From contig JAYWHK010000338.1 in NCBI GenBank assembly GCA_043777755.1, forward strand, positions 1-39,818: 39,818 nucleotides of DNA, given 5' to 3'. Made by a program: the position numbers and the translations under genes. Below, piece by piece: positions 15,400 through 23,694 of the stretch. Source of the DNA: CANHEE01 sp043777755 (lineage in GTDB: Bacteria; Bacteroidota; Bacteroidia; Chitinophagales; Saprospiraceae). A model generated the notes under the pieces. That model worked only from the letters and a program-made list of their open reading frames with translations, made no database searches and had not been told where the DNA came from. Numbering within the stretch: position 1 is the stretch's first letter; each line of letters starts with the position of its first letter.

Positions 15400-15423
15400 C
15401 ACCAAGCTCCAGCTTGGTGGAAA
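15400..15423 (+). repeat. Third copy of the CCAAGCTCCAGCTTGG repeat
   Basis: Same palindrome and TGGAAA tail as 13448-13500 with one base changed at the second position, 9 bp after the LRR gene stop codon. Confidence 0.85.
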
Positions 15424-15515
15424 ATCTAAAACGGTAATTCAAGACCTTCTGGAAAAAGAAGCTCATAAAATTTTTCGGCACTTGTCAGACTTCCATCGCA
15501 TTACATTATTGTGAT

Positions 15516-15574
15516 AAACTACGGAAAAGTCTTAAAAAAACCAAATGAGTTTGTTTTTGACTTCTCCGTAGTTT
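15516..15574. terminator. Convergent terminator between the LRR gene and the symporter gene
   Basis: AAACTACGGAAAAGTC (15516-15531) is repeated in inverted form at 15559-15574 with one mismatch, around a 27-nt A/T-rich loop. It lies between two convergent genes. Confidence 0.55.
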
Positions 15575-15582
15575 AGGATTAT

Positions 15583-17124
15583 TTAACTTTCAGCTTCTTC
15601 AAATTCGCCTTCCCATTTGGCAATAACGACAGTTGCCAAGCAGTTTCCAAGCATATTTACGCCTGTACGAACCATGTCCATCAAAACATCAACGCCCAAA
15701 ATCAAATAAATAGGCCATTCTGGAATCCCGAATTGCCCGATAGTTCCCATCAAAATAATCAGTGAAGCCCGTGCAACACCTGCGATTCCTTTACTCGAAA
15801 CCAAAAGTACCAAAAGCATCGTAATTTGTGTTCCAATATTGAACGCTACTTCGTGGTTAGAGGCTTGCGCCACAAAAACCGCTGCACAACTCAAGTACAA
15901 GGTAGAACCATCTAAATTAAAGCTCATTCCTGTTGGTAAAACAAAAGAAACGTAACGTTCTGGAACACCATATTTTTTCAAGGCTTGCATTGCAGGCCCT
16001 AAGGCTGCTTCGCTTGATGCTGTGCCAAAAGCAATCGAAACAGGCTCTTGTACTGCTTTCCAAAAACTGCGAATATTGATTCTCATCACCAACGCAATAC
16101 CTCCGAAAACGATTAAAACAAAGAAAAATAAGGACATATAAAGTGTTCCGATTAGTTTTAACATCGGAATAAAAACATCCAAGCCCATGGCAGAAACTGC
16201 CGAAGCCATTGCGCCTAAAACGCCTAATGGTGCAAAATACATAATCAAATTGGTGAATTTGAACATGACTTGGGTCAAACTTTCACAAAAATTCAACATT
16301 CGACGTTTGTGTTCTTCTTCGGTCATCGAGATACCAAAAGCAAATAAGAGGCTAAAAATCACCACGGGCAGAACTTGATTTTCTGCAACAGCTTTTGCAA
16401 TATTTTCAGGGAAAATATTGACAAAAAAGTCTTTCATATCTTGTTTTGGCGGAATATCAGCTGTTTTTTTAGCGGCTACAAAAGTAGCTTGCAAAGAATC
16501 TATCCCGTTCTGAACGACAATACTTTTCATCGAATCTGGCGCAGCCTCGTACTGTCCAAGGATTTTTTCCGTCCTGTCCATGACCATTGGCGCAGCCAAA
16601 TCTTTCCAGTTTTTCTTAACACCAGAGGCTTTTGATTGGAGTTTTTCCGCTTTTTCACGGTTGATATTTTTATCAAAACCAGCTTTTGTGAGGTTGATAG
16701 ATACCAAACCAAAAACCAACGCAATCGAAGTAACGACTATAAAATATGAAAATGCCTTAACGCCCATGCGCCCAACTTGTTTCATATCGCCATGACCAGC
16801 CACGCCAACGACCAAAGTCGCAAACAACAATGGCGCAACGATTGATTTGATGAGTTTTAAGAAGATTTTACTCAACATATCAAGATTTTTCCCAAACTCA
16901 GGAAAATCATAGCCGATTTCCGCCCCAATAAAAAGACAAAGAAGAATCCAAAAGGTGATTTTTTTATCTGATTTCCAAGCAAAATAGGCAACAGAAGCCA
17001 AACCTATCCATCGCAAGACCAACATCAATTTGGCATCTAAACCGATGAATCCAAAGCTCACCAAGCATTGTAAAAAGGCAATAATTGCGGCAGGAACAAG
17101 TGCCAAACGTAGGTTATTTTTCAT
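15583..17124 (-). CDS. Dicarboxylate/amino acid:cation symporter (SLC1/DAACS family)
   Basis: 513 residues. The family motifs are all present: TASSEAALG at 368-376 (hairpin 1), LPTGMSFNLDGSTLY at 396-410 and DMVRTGVNMLGN at 483-494, which contribute the substrate and sodium sites of GltPh-like transporters. Two features differ from the usual about 420-residue members: an N-terminal extension of about 75 residues with two extra membrane segments, and an insertion of about 90 mostly hydrophilic residues at 150-240. The protein imports C4-dicarboxylates or acidic amino acids with sodium or protons across the inner membrane; which substrate cannot be read off. It is a single-gene transcript: its own promoter lies at 17154-17161, and a convergent hairpin is at its end. 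Confidence 0.9.
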   Translation of the reverse strand: MKNNLRLALVPAAIIAFLQCLVSFGFIGLDAKLMLVLRWIGLASVAYFAWKSDKKITFWILLCLFIGAEIGYDFPEFGKNLDMLSKIFLKLIKSIVAPLLFATLVVGVAGHGDMKQVGRMGVKAFSYFIVVTSIALVFGLVSINLTKAGFDKNINREKAEKLQSKASGVKKNWKDLAAPMVMDRTEKILGQYEAAPDSMKSIVVQNGIDSLQATFVAAKKTADIPPKQDMKDFFVNIFPENIAKAVAENQVLPVVIFSLLFAFGISMTEEEHKRRMLNFCESLTQVMFKFTNLIMYFAPLGVLGAMASAVSAMGLDVFIPMLKLIGTLYMSLFFFVLIVFGGIALVMRINIRSFWKAVQEPVSIAFGTASSEAALGPAMQALKKYGVPERYVSFVLPTGMSFNLDGSTLYLSCAAVFVAQASNHEVAFNIGTQITMLLVLLVSSKGIAGVARASLIILMGTIGQFGIPEWPIYLILGVDVLMDMVRTGVNMLGNCLATVVIAKWEGEFEEAES

Positions 17125-17153
17125 AATAAAATTAGGTGTACTATAAAGTTTAG

Positions 17154-17161
17154 CAAATATA
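17154..17161 (-). promoter_or_regulatory. Promoter -7 box of the symporter gene
   Basis: TATATTTG followed by C on the minus strand, 29 bp before the ATG at 17124; a strong match to TAnnTTTG. Confidence 0.65.
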
Positions 17162-17272
17162 GTAATTTATTTAAAAATAAAACCTTCTAAGTGTAATTAT
17201 TTGAGTTATTTTGAAAAATACATACTATAAGGTACTCACGTTAAGATTGTTTGTAACTTTTTTTCAAAATAA

Positions 17273-17309
17273 AAAAACGCCTACATTTTTTACAAACGTA
17301 GGCGTTTTT
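17273..17309 (-). terminator. Rho-independent terminator after the OmpH gene
   Basis: AAAAACGCCTAC (17273-17284) with GTAGGCGTTTTT (17298-17309), flanked by an A-run on one side and a T-run on the other, so it works on both strands. It lies 84 bp past the OmpH stop codon. Confidence 0.85.
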
Positions 17310-17370
17310 CTTACATTCTTGAATTTAAAAAGTAGAAAGAAAATCTTCATCTTATTCCAAATGACTCTCT

Positions 17371-17394
17371 CACTTTCTCACTTTCTCACTTTCT
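17371..17394. repeat. 8-bp tandem repeat
   Basis: Three exact copies of CACTTTCT immediately downstream of, and touching, the stop codon of the OmpH gene (17393). A short polypyrimidine microsatellite. Confidence 0.8.
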
Positions 17395-18010
17395 ATTTTT
17401 TCTCTTTTGCATAGATTTCATTGACGGCGTTGATGGTTTCGGTAGTGATGTCCAAACCTTTGTTGCCATAAAGGACAGAATAGCCAGCACCTTTCATCAA
17501 AACATAGTCGTAGCCACGTTCAGCGGAGATTTTCTCTAAATATTCGTCAATTTTATTTTTCAAATTCTTTTGCAAATCAGCTAATTTTTTTTCCAATTCG
17601 CCAGCTGAACTTTCACGTTGTTTCATCAAAGATTGTTCTTCTTCGCCCAATCTTTTTTGCTGTGCGCCAAAGTCAGCTTCTAATTTTTGTAATTCTACTG
17701 GAGCAATATCTTGTGCTTTTTGTTGCGTTTCATATACTTTTCTTTGAAAATCAGCAACTCTCTTTTGGAAACTTTCCAGTTTGCCAGCGATAGCACCTTC
17801 GGCTTTTTTGTAATCGTCTTCTAACTGTTTTTTATTGTCTTTGTACAAGTTATATTTGTCCAAAAGCGTATCAATATTGACATAAACGATTTTTCCGCCA
17901 GCCGCTTGTGAAGGATTAAATGCGACAGTTTGTTGGTCTTTTTTAGGTTGGCAATTGTACAATAACGTAGCAAAAACTACTAAAATTGAAAATAAAGTGA
18001 TTTTTCTCAT
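17393..18010 (-). CDS. OmpH/Skp family periplasmic chaperone, predicted lipoprotein
   Basis: 205 residues. The N-terminus is a lipoprotein signal ending LLYNC (Cys20), so it is membrane-anchored, unlike classical soluble Skp. IVYVNIDTLLDKYNLYKD is the usual OmpH opening strand, followed by a long Lys/Glu/Gln-rich coiled coil (about residues 65-165), then the closing strands with YDYVLMKGAGYSVLYGNK and LDITTETINAVNEIY. OmpH/Skp proteins hold unfolded outer-membrane proteins in the periplasm. It has its own promoter (18059-18066) although it follows the murB-lipoprotein-oxidoreductase operon by 83 bp. Confidence 0.87.
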   Translation of the reverse strand: MRKITLFSILVVFATLLYNCQPKKDQQTVAFNPSQAAGGKIVYVNIDTLLDKYNLYKDNKKQLEDDYKKAEGAIAGKLESFQKRVADFQRKVYETQQKAQDIAPVELQKLEADFGAQQKRLGEEEQSLMKQRESSAGELEKKLADLQKNLKNKIDEYLEKISAERGYDYVLMKGAGYSVLYGNKGLDITTETINAVNEIYAKEKK

Positions 18011-18058
18011 AAATAAAAATTGTTATAGTGTTTTTTAATTTTTTCCTTATTCATAAAA

Positions 18059-18066
18059 CAAAGATA
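18059..18066 (-). promoter_or_regulatory. Promoter -7 box of the OmpH gene
   Basis: TATCTTTG on the minus strand, 48 bp before the ATG at 18010; matches TAnnTTTG. Confidence 0.55.
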
Positions 18067-18093
18067 ATACTATTATTTGAAATGAAAAAATTT

Positions 18094-19347
18094 TTACATT
18101 TTTCCAATACTTTTAACAACAATTTCTGCTGCCAAACGCCCCGATTTCATGGCGGCATTGATGGAACTATTGCTCAAATAATCGCCAGCCAAAACAATAT
18201 GCTCACCAACAATCATTTTTTCTGGCAAAATATCATAGCTCACCTTTTCTTGCGAAGGTAACGAATACGGAATATGATACGTTTTGAGGTGTTCCCATTG
18301 GTGAACTTCTTCGCCAAACCATTCACTCATTTCTGCTTTGATTTGAGCGAGGTAAGGTGCTTGACTATCTGTTGCAAGCCCGACGGTACTCAATGCAATC
18401 AGGTGTTTTCCTTTTGGCGCATAAGCGGACGAAATATTGGAAGGGACACTGATATTATTGATAATTTTATTCTTTTTGGCGTTTAAAGCAATGTATTTAT
18501 CCTTGATTGGCGATTTATCTGCACTAAAATACATGACAGATGTGCCAAAATATTTGCTATTTACTTCTTTTCGATGATGTTTTACCAAGCCAATCGCTTC
18601 GCTTGCGATGATGATTTTTTTCGCTTCGTAACACTCGTTTTTATTGGTATAAACTTTATTTCCTTCGATGTGTGTTACTCGTTCATCGAATTTTATTTCT
18701 GTCAAATTCAATTGACTTTTGAGCTGAATCGGAATCTGACCAATTCCCAATTCTGGGATTGTAGCGTAGCCTTCGGCAAACATTTTGAATAAAAATTCAA
18801 ACATTTTTCGGCTTGTTTTGAGTTTTGGCTCTAAAAAAATACCTGAAAAAAATGGAATAAAAAAGTCTTCAATAATGTCTTCGCTAAAATCATTGTCACG
18901 CAAATATACTAGAGTAGAGTAGTCTTCTCCTTCAAAAATGGAAGCAACAGATTTCTTTTTTAGCCTTCTGGTCAAACCCAATATTTTGAATTTGTCAGCA
19001 AGGCTTCCAATAGATGAAAATGCCGATGCAAAAATTTTAGAAGGTTCACGAAATGGATCACAAACAATATTTTTTTCACCATTTTCACCTAAAATCAATG
19101 CGCCAGGTGCGTATTTTTGCAAATTTATAGCATCAAAATCCAATGTTTTTTTTACTTCTGGATAAGAAGTAAGCAGTATTTGAAAACCTCTATCCAACAA
19201 AAAACCTTTGTAATGATCGGTTTTGATTCGACCACCAACCCTTCCCGTTGCTTCTATGAGCAATGGTTTCAGACCTTCTTCTTCTAAATATATGGCAGCG
19301 GTTAGTCCTGAAACGCCTCCACCGATAATGATAACATCTCTAAGCAT
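18094..19347 (-). CDS. FAD-dependent amine-oxidase-like oxidoreductase
   Basis: 417 residues. The Rossmann FAD-binding motif is at the very N-terminus (VIIIGGGVSGLTAAIYLEEE, then the distal acidic residue in LIEATGRVGGRI, the second FAD motif GRxGGR). A C-terminal motif VLAGDYLSNSSINAAMKSGR contacts the flavin in this superfamily (protoporphyrinogen oxidase, phytoene desaturase, monoamine oxidase). Bacteroidota and plants have such stand-alone NAD(P)-binding-like proteins whose substrate is unknown. Its ATG overlaps the stop codon of the upstream lipoprotein gene by one base (TAATG), so the two are translationally coupled in an operon that starts with murB. Substrate not assigned. Confidence 0.85.
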   Translation of the reverse strand: MLRDVIIIGGGVSGLTAAIYLEEEGLKPLLIEATGRVGGRIKTDHYKGFLLDRGFQILLTSYPEVKKTLDFDAINLQKYAPGALILGENGEKNIVCDPFREPSKIFASAFSSIGSLADKFKILGLTRRLKKKSVASIFEGEDYSTLVYLRDNDFSEDIIEDFFIPFFSGIFLEPKLKTSRKMFEFLFKMFAEGYATIPELGIGQIPIQLKSQLNLTEIKFDERVTHIEGNKVYTNKNECYEAKKIIIASEAIGLVKHHRKEVNSKYFGTSVMYFSADKSPIKDKYIALNAKKNKIINNISVPSNISSAYAPKGKHLIALSTVGLATDSQAPYLAQIKAEMSEWFGEEVHQWEHLKTYHIPYSLPSQEKVSYDILPEKMIVGEHIVLAGDYLSNSSINAAMKSGRLAAEIVVKSIGKM

Positions 19348-20150
19348 TATTTAATTTTTTCTAAATCCAAAATACCTTCCAATGCACCGAAAGGAACAGT
19401 AAAAGCAATTGGTCCAGCAGCATACGACGCTATTTCATAAGGATTATAAATAAATGAAATTCCTTTTTTGTCTTCTGAAAGTGCAAAATTCAAAGGCAAA
19501 GGAATTCTTTTTGTTGTTTCATCAAGAAAAAATCCTTCGGACTCCAATGACACGCCTTCTTTTATTTCTGCGACCTTACGGACTTCTTTCTCCAATAAGT
19601 CAATCATTTTTGCTTTGTCTTTTACCAAGTTTTCTAAGAAAAAAGTTTTTCCTGTTTGGCTATCAAATACATAGTAAGAAGTGAAACCATTTGGATGTGC
19701 GCCGCCCGTATAAAAATAATTTGAACCTGAGATACAAACAGCTTTTTCGTTGCGGCTCATTTCTTTAAAATCCATTTCCACTTCATAATTCAAATTAAAA
19801 CGTTCACTTTCAGGGATTCCGTCTTGTTCTTTGAGCATATTATCGTAGCTTGTTCTGAATTTTTGCAAAGCGGAATTAATATCCATTTTTTGAAAAACGG
19901 TATCGTCGCTCATGCTTAAAAAATTCATAGCAATTTCGTTCTGCAAAGTGTCATTTATACTTTTGATGACTTCGGGCGTTGCGCCTTCTGCGACCAAATA
20001 ATTGACTACAACGTTGAAAGATGAAAGACTGTCTTTGAAAGGAGCTTCTTGTTTGATGCTTTGTTTGCTAAAAGTAATCGGTGCGATGTCTTTTTTACAA
20101 GCTAAAAAGAATAAAATGCAAGCCAAACTGAAAATGAAATTTTTTTTCAT
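19347..20150 (-). CDS. DUF3298/DUF4163 lipoprotein
   Basis: 267 residues. A lipoprotein signal ends FFLAC (Cys18), followed by KKD. The middle (about 90-140) resembles the DUF4163/PdaC-like part, and the second half fits DUF3298 (RsiV-like): NYFYTGGAHPNGFTSYYVFD with the typical YTGGAHPN, then LVKDKAKMIDLLEKEVRK, and final strands around YNPYEIASYAAGPIAFTVPF. Proteins of this type are secreted, and one subfamily binds lysozyme or sits on peptidoglycan. It lies between murB (30 bp upstream) and an FAD oxidoreductase (one-base overlap), so all three probably share a transcript. The exact role is unknown; a cell-wall link through murB is an inference. Confidence 0.83.
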   Translation of the reverse strand: MKKNFIFSLACILFFLACKKDIAPITFSKQSIKQEAPFKDSLSSFNVVVNYLVAEGATPEVIKSINDTLQNEIAMNFLSMSDDTVFQKMDINSALQKFRTSYDNMLKEQDGIPESERFNLNYEVEMDFKEMSRNEKAVCISGSNYFYTGGAHPNGFTSYYVFDSQTGKTFFLENLVKDKAKMIDLLEKEVRKVAEIKEGVSLESEGFFLDETTKRIPLPLNFALSEDKKGISFIYNPYEIASYAAGPIAFTVPFGALEGILDLEKIK

Positions 20151-20180
20151 TATTAAAAAATTAAAATTTAGGTTTTTGAA

Positions 20181-21182
20181 TTATAGTATATTTACTTCTG
20201 GACTCAACGAAATGCCAAATTTATCTTTGACACTTTTTTGGATTTTTTTGGACAGGGATAAAATTTCTCCGCCAGTTGCTTTGCCATGATTGACCAATAC
20301 CAAGGATTGTTTGTCGTGAACGCCTGCATCTTCGCTGCGGTGTCCTTTCCAGCCACACTGTTCAATCAGCCAGCCAGCTGCGATTTTGTATTTCTTTTTT
20401 TCAGAATGAGGAAAAAATTTGATTTCTGGAAAAGCCGTTTTTAAACGTTCCAGTTCTTCTTTTTCGACAATCGGATTTTTGAAAAAAGAGCCAGCATTGC
20501 CTAATTCCTCAGGGTCTGGAAGTTTTGACATTCGGATTTCTCCAATTGCTTCACTGATGTCTGCAATGTCGGGTTCATCAATTTCATTGTCCTCCAAAAC
20601 CTTCTTGATGTCGCCATAATCCATGTTGAGTTTGTGGTCATCAATTGTCAATTTCAAAGTAATAGAAGTGATGAAATACTGATTTTTTAGTTCATTTTTA
20701 AAAATACTATCACGATAAGCAAAGGCACATTCTTTTTTAGTAAAAGTCTTTTTATCGCCCCAAATCAAGTCTAAAGCATCTAAGGAAACAAAAACATCAG
20801 ACAATTCGACACCATACGCACCAATGTTTTGAATTGGTGCAGCACCAGCTGTGCCAGGAATCATGCTGAGGTTTTCGATACCGCCAAAATCATTTTCGAT
20901 AGCCCACTCCACGCAATCGTCCCAAAGTTCGCCACTGGCAAACTCTACGTAAGCGTATTTTTCGGTTTCTTTGATTACCCTTTTTCCAATCAGTTGGTTG
21001 ATTAAAACCGTTTCTTCAACGTCTTTTGTGAATAAAATATTGCTACCGCTACCAATAATTAGTTTGTCAGAAGCATCTTTTTCGATGGCTTCTACCAAGC
21101 GGTCAAGGCTTTTGACACGGACAACTTTATGGCACAAAACGTTGATTCCGAAAGTATTGTATTCTTTAAGTGAAAATCTCAT
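20181..21182 (-). CDS. murB: UDP-N-acetylenolpyruvoylglucosamine reductase
   Basis: 333 residues, the size of type I (E. coli-like) MurB. It reduces UDP-GlcNAc-enolpyruvate to UDP-MurNAc with NADPH in the second committed step of peptidoglycan synthesis. Visible motifs: NTFGI near the start, the FAD-binding IIGSGSNIL (42-50), IPGTAGAAPIQNIGAYG (108-124), YRDS with Arg157, GNAGSFFKNP with the proton donor Ser232, and SPEVNIL at the end with Glu329. The ATG at 21182 is the first one after the -7 box at 21208-21215. It is the first gene of a minus-strand operon with the DUF3298 lipoprotein and the FAD oxidoreductase. All catalytic residues are present. Confidence 0.95.
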   Translation of the reverse strand: MRFSLKEYNTFGINVLCHKVVRVKSLDRLVEAIEKDASDKLIIGSGSNILFTKDVEETVLINQLIGKRVIKETEKYAYVEFASGELWDDCVEWAIENDFGGIENLSMIPGTAGAAPIQNIGAYGVELSDVFVSLDALDLIWGDKKTFTKKECAFAYRDSIFKNELKNQYFITSITLKLTIDDHKLNMDYGDIKKVLEDNEIDEPDIADISEAIGEIRMSKLPDPEELGNAGSFFKNPIVEKEELERLKTAFPEIKFFPHSEKKKYKIAAGWLIEQCGWKGHRSEDAGVHDKQSLVLVNHGKATGGEILSLSKKIQKSVKDKFGISLSPEVNIL

Positions 21183-21207
21183 TTGTTTATATTTCTTTTT
21201 TACGCTG

Positions 21208-21215
21208 CAAAAGTA
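21208..21215 (-). promoter_or_regulatory. Promoter -7 box of the murB operon
   Basis: TACTTTTG followed by C on the minus strand, 26 bp before the ATG at 21182. It lies back to back with the plus-strand box at 21258-21265. Confidence 0.65.
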
Positions 21216-21257
21216 TCAATTTTTTATTAAAAAATTGTCTATTTCGATTTAACAATT

Positions 21258-21265
21258 TAACTTTG
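21258..21265 (+). promoter_or_regulatory. Promoter -7 box of the Tat-type amine oxidase gene
   Basis: TAACTTTG followed by C; predicted start of transcription about 21271, just before the ATG at 21281. It rules out the longer reading frame from 21170. Confidence 0.65.
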
Positions 21266-21280
21266 CTTCAAACATCTTTT

Positions 21281-22819
21281 ATGAAAACTAATTTAGCGCA
21301 ACAAATTGTCCAAAATATTCAGAAAATTAATGCTGCTCAGAATGTAGAAACAAGCGATGTGGAAGATTTTTTTGAGCAAAAAAAATTAAACCGTCGTCAG
21401 TTTTTAACTCAAACAGCCATGTTCGGTGCGGCAAGTACACTCTCTTCTTGCCAATTTTTTTCTGAAAAAACACAGCCTCGAATTGCCATTATTGGGGCAG
21501 GTATTGCAGGATTAAATACAGCTTGGGTCTTGAAACAAGCGGGAATAACTTCTACGATTTACGAAGCGGGTTATCGTATCGGTGGCAGGATTTTTACACA
21601 AGAAAATCTTTTGGGTCAGGGACTAACGACAGAAATGGGCGCAGAGTTTATTGATACGAATCATAGTGAGATGTGGCGACTCATCAAACAGTTTAACCTC
21701 GAAACCATCGACATTAAATCCCAAAAACAATTGATTCCCGAAACGTATTTTTTTGATAAAAAACATTATTCTGATAAAAATATTGTAGAAGCTCTAAAGC
21801 CTTTTGCGTCAATATTGCAGTCTGATTTAGAGAAAATCAAAAAAGACAAAGCAGCTTTTCGGAAATTCGATTATATGCCTTTGAATGAATATATTGAATC
21901 TTTGGGCGTTACGGGTTGGTTAAAAGAACTTTTGAATACAGCATTTTTATCTGAATATGGTTGGGAAACAGAACGTCAGTCTGCGCTCAATATGCTTACG
22001 GTAATGACTTCGGATCATTCGCACAATCAGTTTTCTATGTATGGTGAAAGTGATGAGCGTTTCAAAGTGAAAGGAGGTAATAGTCTGATTATAAAGGGAT
22101 TAGAGAAAGAGTTGAAGGCTCAAATCAAGCAAGGTTGTACTTTGTTGCAAGTAGAAAAGAAAAATGATAAGTCTTATTTATTGACTTTTTTAGGCGGAAA
22201 AGAAAGTATTGTGAAAGCTGATATTGTTGTTTTTGCTTTGCCATTTACAAAACTCCGTAGCGTAAATCTTAAAAAGGCAAACCTTACTCCTCCAAAAATA
22301 AATGCTATTAACAATTACCAATTGGGCGCAAATGGAAAAATTTTATTGGGTTTTAAAAATTCGTTTTGGCAAAACCAAAAAAACGGAAAGTACCTCGGCA
22401 ATGTTTTTTCAGATGAGTTTGCTTGCGGTTGGGACAATAGCCTTTTGCAAAATAAAAGCAATGCTGGATACACTGTTTTTTATGGTGGAAATCAAAGCGA
22501 AAATATTGGAAAATTGGATAGCAATGGTTTGAAAAATATGTTTTTGCCTGCATTAGAAACTGTTTTTCAAGGTGCAAGTGAAAATTTTAACAGTGAAATT
22601 CACCGTTATCATTGGCAAGGAAACAGCCTTTCTTTGGGTTCTTATACGTGTTTTGCACCAGGACATTACACGGAAATCTTACCTCATACACAAACAACGA
22701 TTGACCAATTGTATTTTGCAGGAGAGCATTGTAGCGATGCTTTTCAAGGTTTTATGAACGGTGCTGCGCAGACAGGTCGAGATGCAGCGGATGCGATTTT
22801 GAAGAAGATAAAAACTTAA
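21281..22819 (+). CDS. Tat-signal lipoprotein flavin amine oxidase
   Basis: 512 residues from ATG 21281. The frame is open back to 21170, but the promoter at 21258 and the low-complexity upstream translation reject that longer start. After about 34 hydrophilic residues there is a twin-arginine motif NRRQFLTQ (39-46) and a hydrophobic stretch ending STLSSC, a lipobox-like Cys, so the folded flavoprotein is probably exported by Tat and lipidated. The FAD motif IAIIGAGIAGLNTAW (about 68-82) and GYRIGGRIFT follow. The C-terminal flavin motif LYFAGEHCSDAFQGFMNGAAQTGRDAADAIL, outlined by AGEH and GFMNGA, is that of the monoamine/polyamine oxidase family. It oxidises an amine or related substrate in the periplasm; the substrate is unknown. 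It converges on the next gene over a long inverted repeat. Confidence 0.87.
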   Translation: MKTNLAQQIVQNIQKINAAQNVETSDVEDFFEQKKLNRRQFLTQTAMFGAASTLSSCQFFSEKTQPRIAIIGAGIAGLNTAWVLKQAGITSTIYEAGYRIGGRIFTQENLLGQGLTTEMGAEFIDTNHSEMWRLIKQFNLETIDIKSQKQLIPETYFFDKKHYSDKNIVEALKPFASILQSDLEKIKKDKAAFRKFDYMPLNEYIESLGVTGWLKELLNTAFLSEYGWETERQSALNMLTVMTSDHSHNQFSMYGESDERFKVKGGNSLIIKGLEKELKAQIKQGCTLLQVEKKNDKSYLLTFLGGKESIVKADIVVFALPFTKLRSVNLKKANLTPPKINAINNYQLGANGKILLGFKNSFWQNQKNGKYLGNVFSDEFACGWDNSLLQNKSNAGYTVFYGGNQSENIGKLDSNGLKNMFLPALETVFQGASENFNSEIHRYHWQGNSLSLGSYTCFAPGHYTEILPHTQTTIDQLYFAGEHCSDAFQGFMNGAAQTGRDAADAILKKIKT

Positions 22820-22848
22820 AGCGTTACAGTAGAAATCCTAAAAAAATA

Positions 22849-22939
22849 GAACACTGATTAGACTGATTTTTAGGATTTATTAAGATTTTACTATAGGTAT
22901 TATCATGATAAATCCTAAAAATCAGTTCAATCAGTGTTC
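22849..22939. repeat. 32-bp inverted repeat between convergent genes
   Basis: Arms 22849-22880 (starting GAACACTGATTAGACTGATT) and 22908-22939 are inverse copies with two mismatches over 32 bp, around a 27-nt loop. This is a dispersed-repeat type often seen in this phylum (from memory) and could serve as a terminator for both converging transcripts. Confidence 0.8.
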
Positions 22940-22963
22940 CAATCCTACGTAGTTTATTAGAAT

Positions 22964-23593
22964 TTAGAACGCATAACCTGCATTTACCAACCATCTTGAA
23001 GGCGCACCTTGTTGGAAAGTATAAGTTTTTGAGCCAATATTGATGTGAGAACCCCACTTATCGAAATTGCCTTCATAGCGAATATCCAAGTGGAATTTTT
23101 CAGAAAAATTCAAGCCAAGACCTGCTTGGTAGCCCCAGAGTGCCGTTTTCCACTTCTCATCATAGCCTTTGATGTCTTTCAAATCAGAAGAACTGTTGAT
23201 GTGGATATGCGCAACTGGACCAACTTTTGCACGCAAAGGACCAACCTTAAAACCAACCAATAATGGAATGTCTAATTTGTTGTACTTTTCAGTTTTTATA
23301 CTGTCGGCACTTGGCTTTTTGATGTTGTTAAACGCATAATCTATTCGATTTGAGTTGAATAAAAGTTCTGGCTGTAAAAATACAGGCCCAGTCTTGATTT
23401 GCGCAAAAAGTCCAAAATAATAACCGTATTTTGCTTCTTTGATGCCCAATTTGACGGAATCTCCAGCGGCAGTTGCCAATGTTTCAGGTTTTAGACTTCC
23501 TGTTCCGATACCCACTTTTGCACCCCATTTGAATTGTGCTTGTGCGCCTAATGCAAACGCCATAAAACAGACGGCAACAATAATTTTTTTCAT
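22964..23593 (-). CDS. Secreted outer-membrane beta-barrel protein
   Basis: 209 residues with a signal peptide (MKKIIVAVCFMAFALGAQAQ). The mature protein starts FKWGAKVGIG and has alternating hydrophobic strands (YYFGLFAQIK, VFLQPELLFN, LDIPLLVGFKVG, GYQAGLGLNF, FHLDIRYEG) and a last strand ending in an aromatic residue (LVNAGYAF), the BAM recognition end. This is the PorT/OMP_b-brl_2 pattern typical of small eight-stranded outer-membrane barrels of Bacteroidota. Its substrate or partner is unknown. A single-gene transcript: the waaA gene lies upstream, ending 101 bp away. Confidence 0.85.
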   Translation of the reverse strand: MKKIIVAVCFMAFALGAQAQFKWGAKVGIGTGSLKPETLATAAGDSVKLGIKEAKYGYYFGLFAQIKTGPVFLQPELLFNSNRIDYAFNNIKKPSADSIKTEKYNKLDIPLLVGFKVGPLRAKVGPVAHIHINSSSDLKDIKGYDEKWKTALWGYQAGLGLNFSEKFHLDIRYEGNFDKWGSHINIGSKTYTFQQGAPSRWLVNAGYAF

Positions 23594-23661
23594 ATTTTTT
23601 TGATTTTATCGTCAGCGTACTGACAAGATTATTTATAATTTTGATTTTATTTAAAACGATT

Positions 23662-23669
23662 CAAAAATA
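23662..23669 (-). promoter_or_regulatory. Possible -7 box of the beta-barrel gene
   Basis: TATTTTTG on the minus strand, 68 bp before the ATG at 23593. A plausible but isolated match to TAnnTTTG in AT-rich DNA. Confidence 0.35.
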
Positions 23670-23694
23670 CTTAGAGCTTGTTTGAGTTAGGTTT

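Noticed and set aside
13448..15423. CRISPR or IS ends at the 24-bp repeats
   Set aside because: Only three copies, no regular spacers, direct orientation and no transposase; better described as dispersed palindromes.
15424..15512. Minus-strand fragment ending SLTSAEKFYELLFPEGLELP
   Set aside because: It reads like a protein C-terminus and might be a gene remnant, but only about 23 codons are open, the plus strand is open too, and I recognise no family.
21170..21280. Longer N-terminus of the amine oxidase
   Set aside because: It lies upstream of the promoter at 21258 and antisense to the murB start region; the ATG at 21281 is the sensible start.
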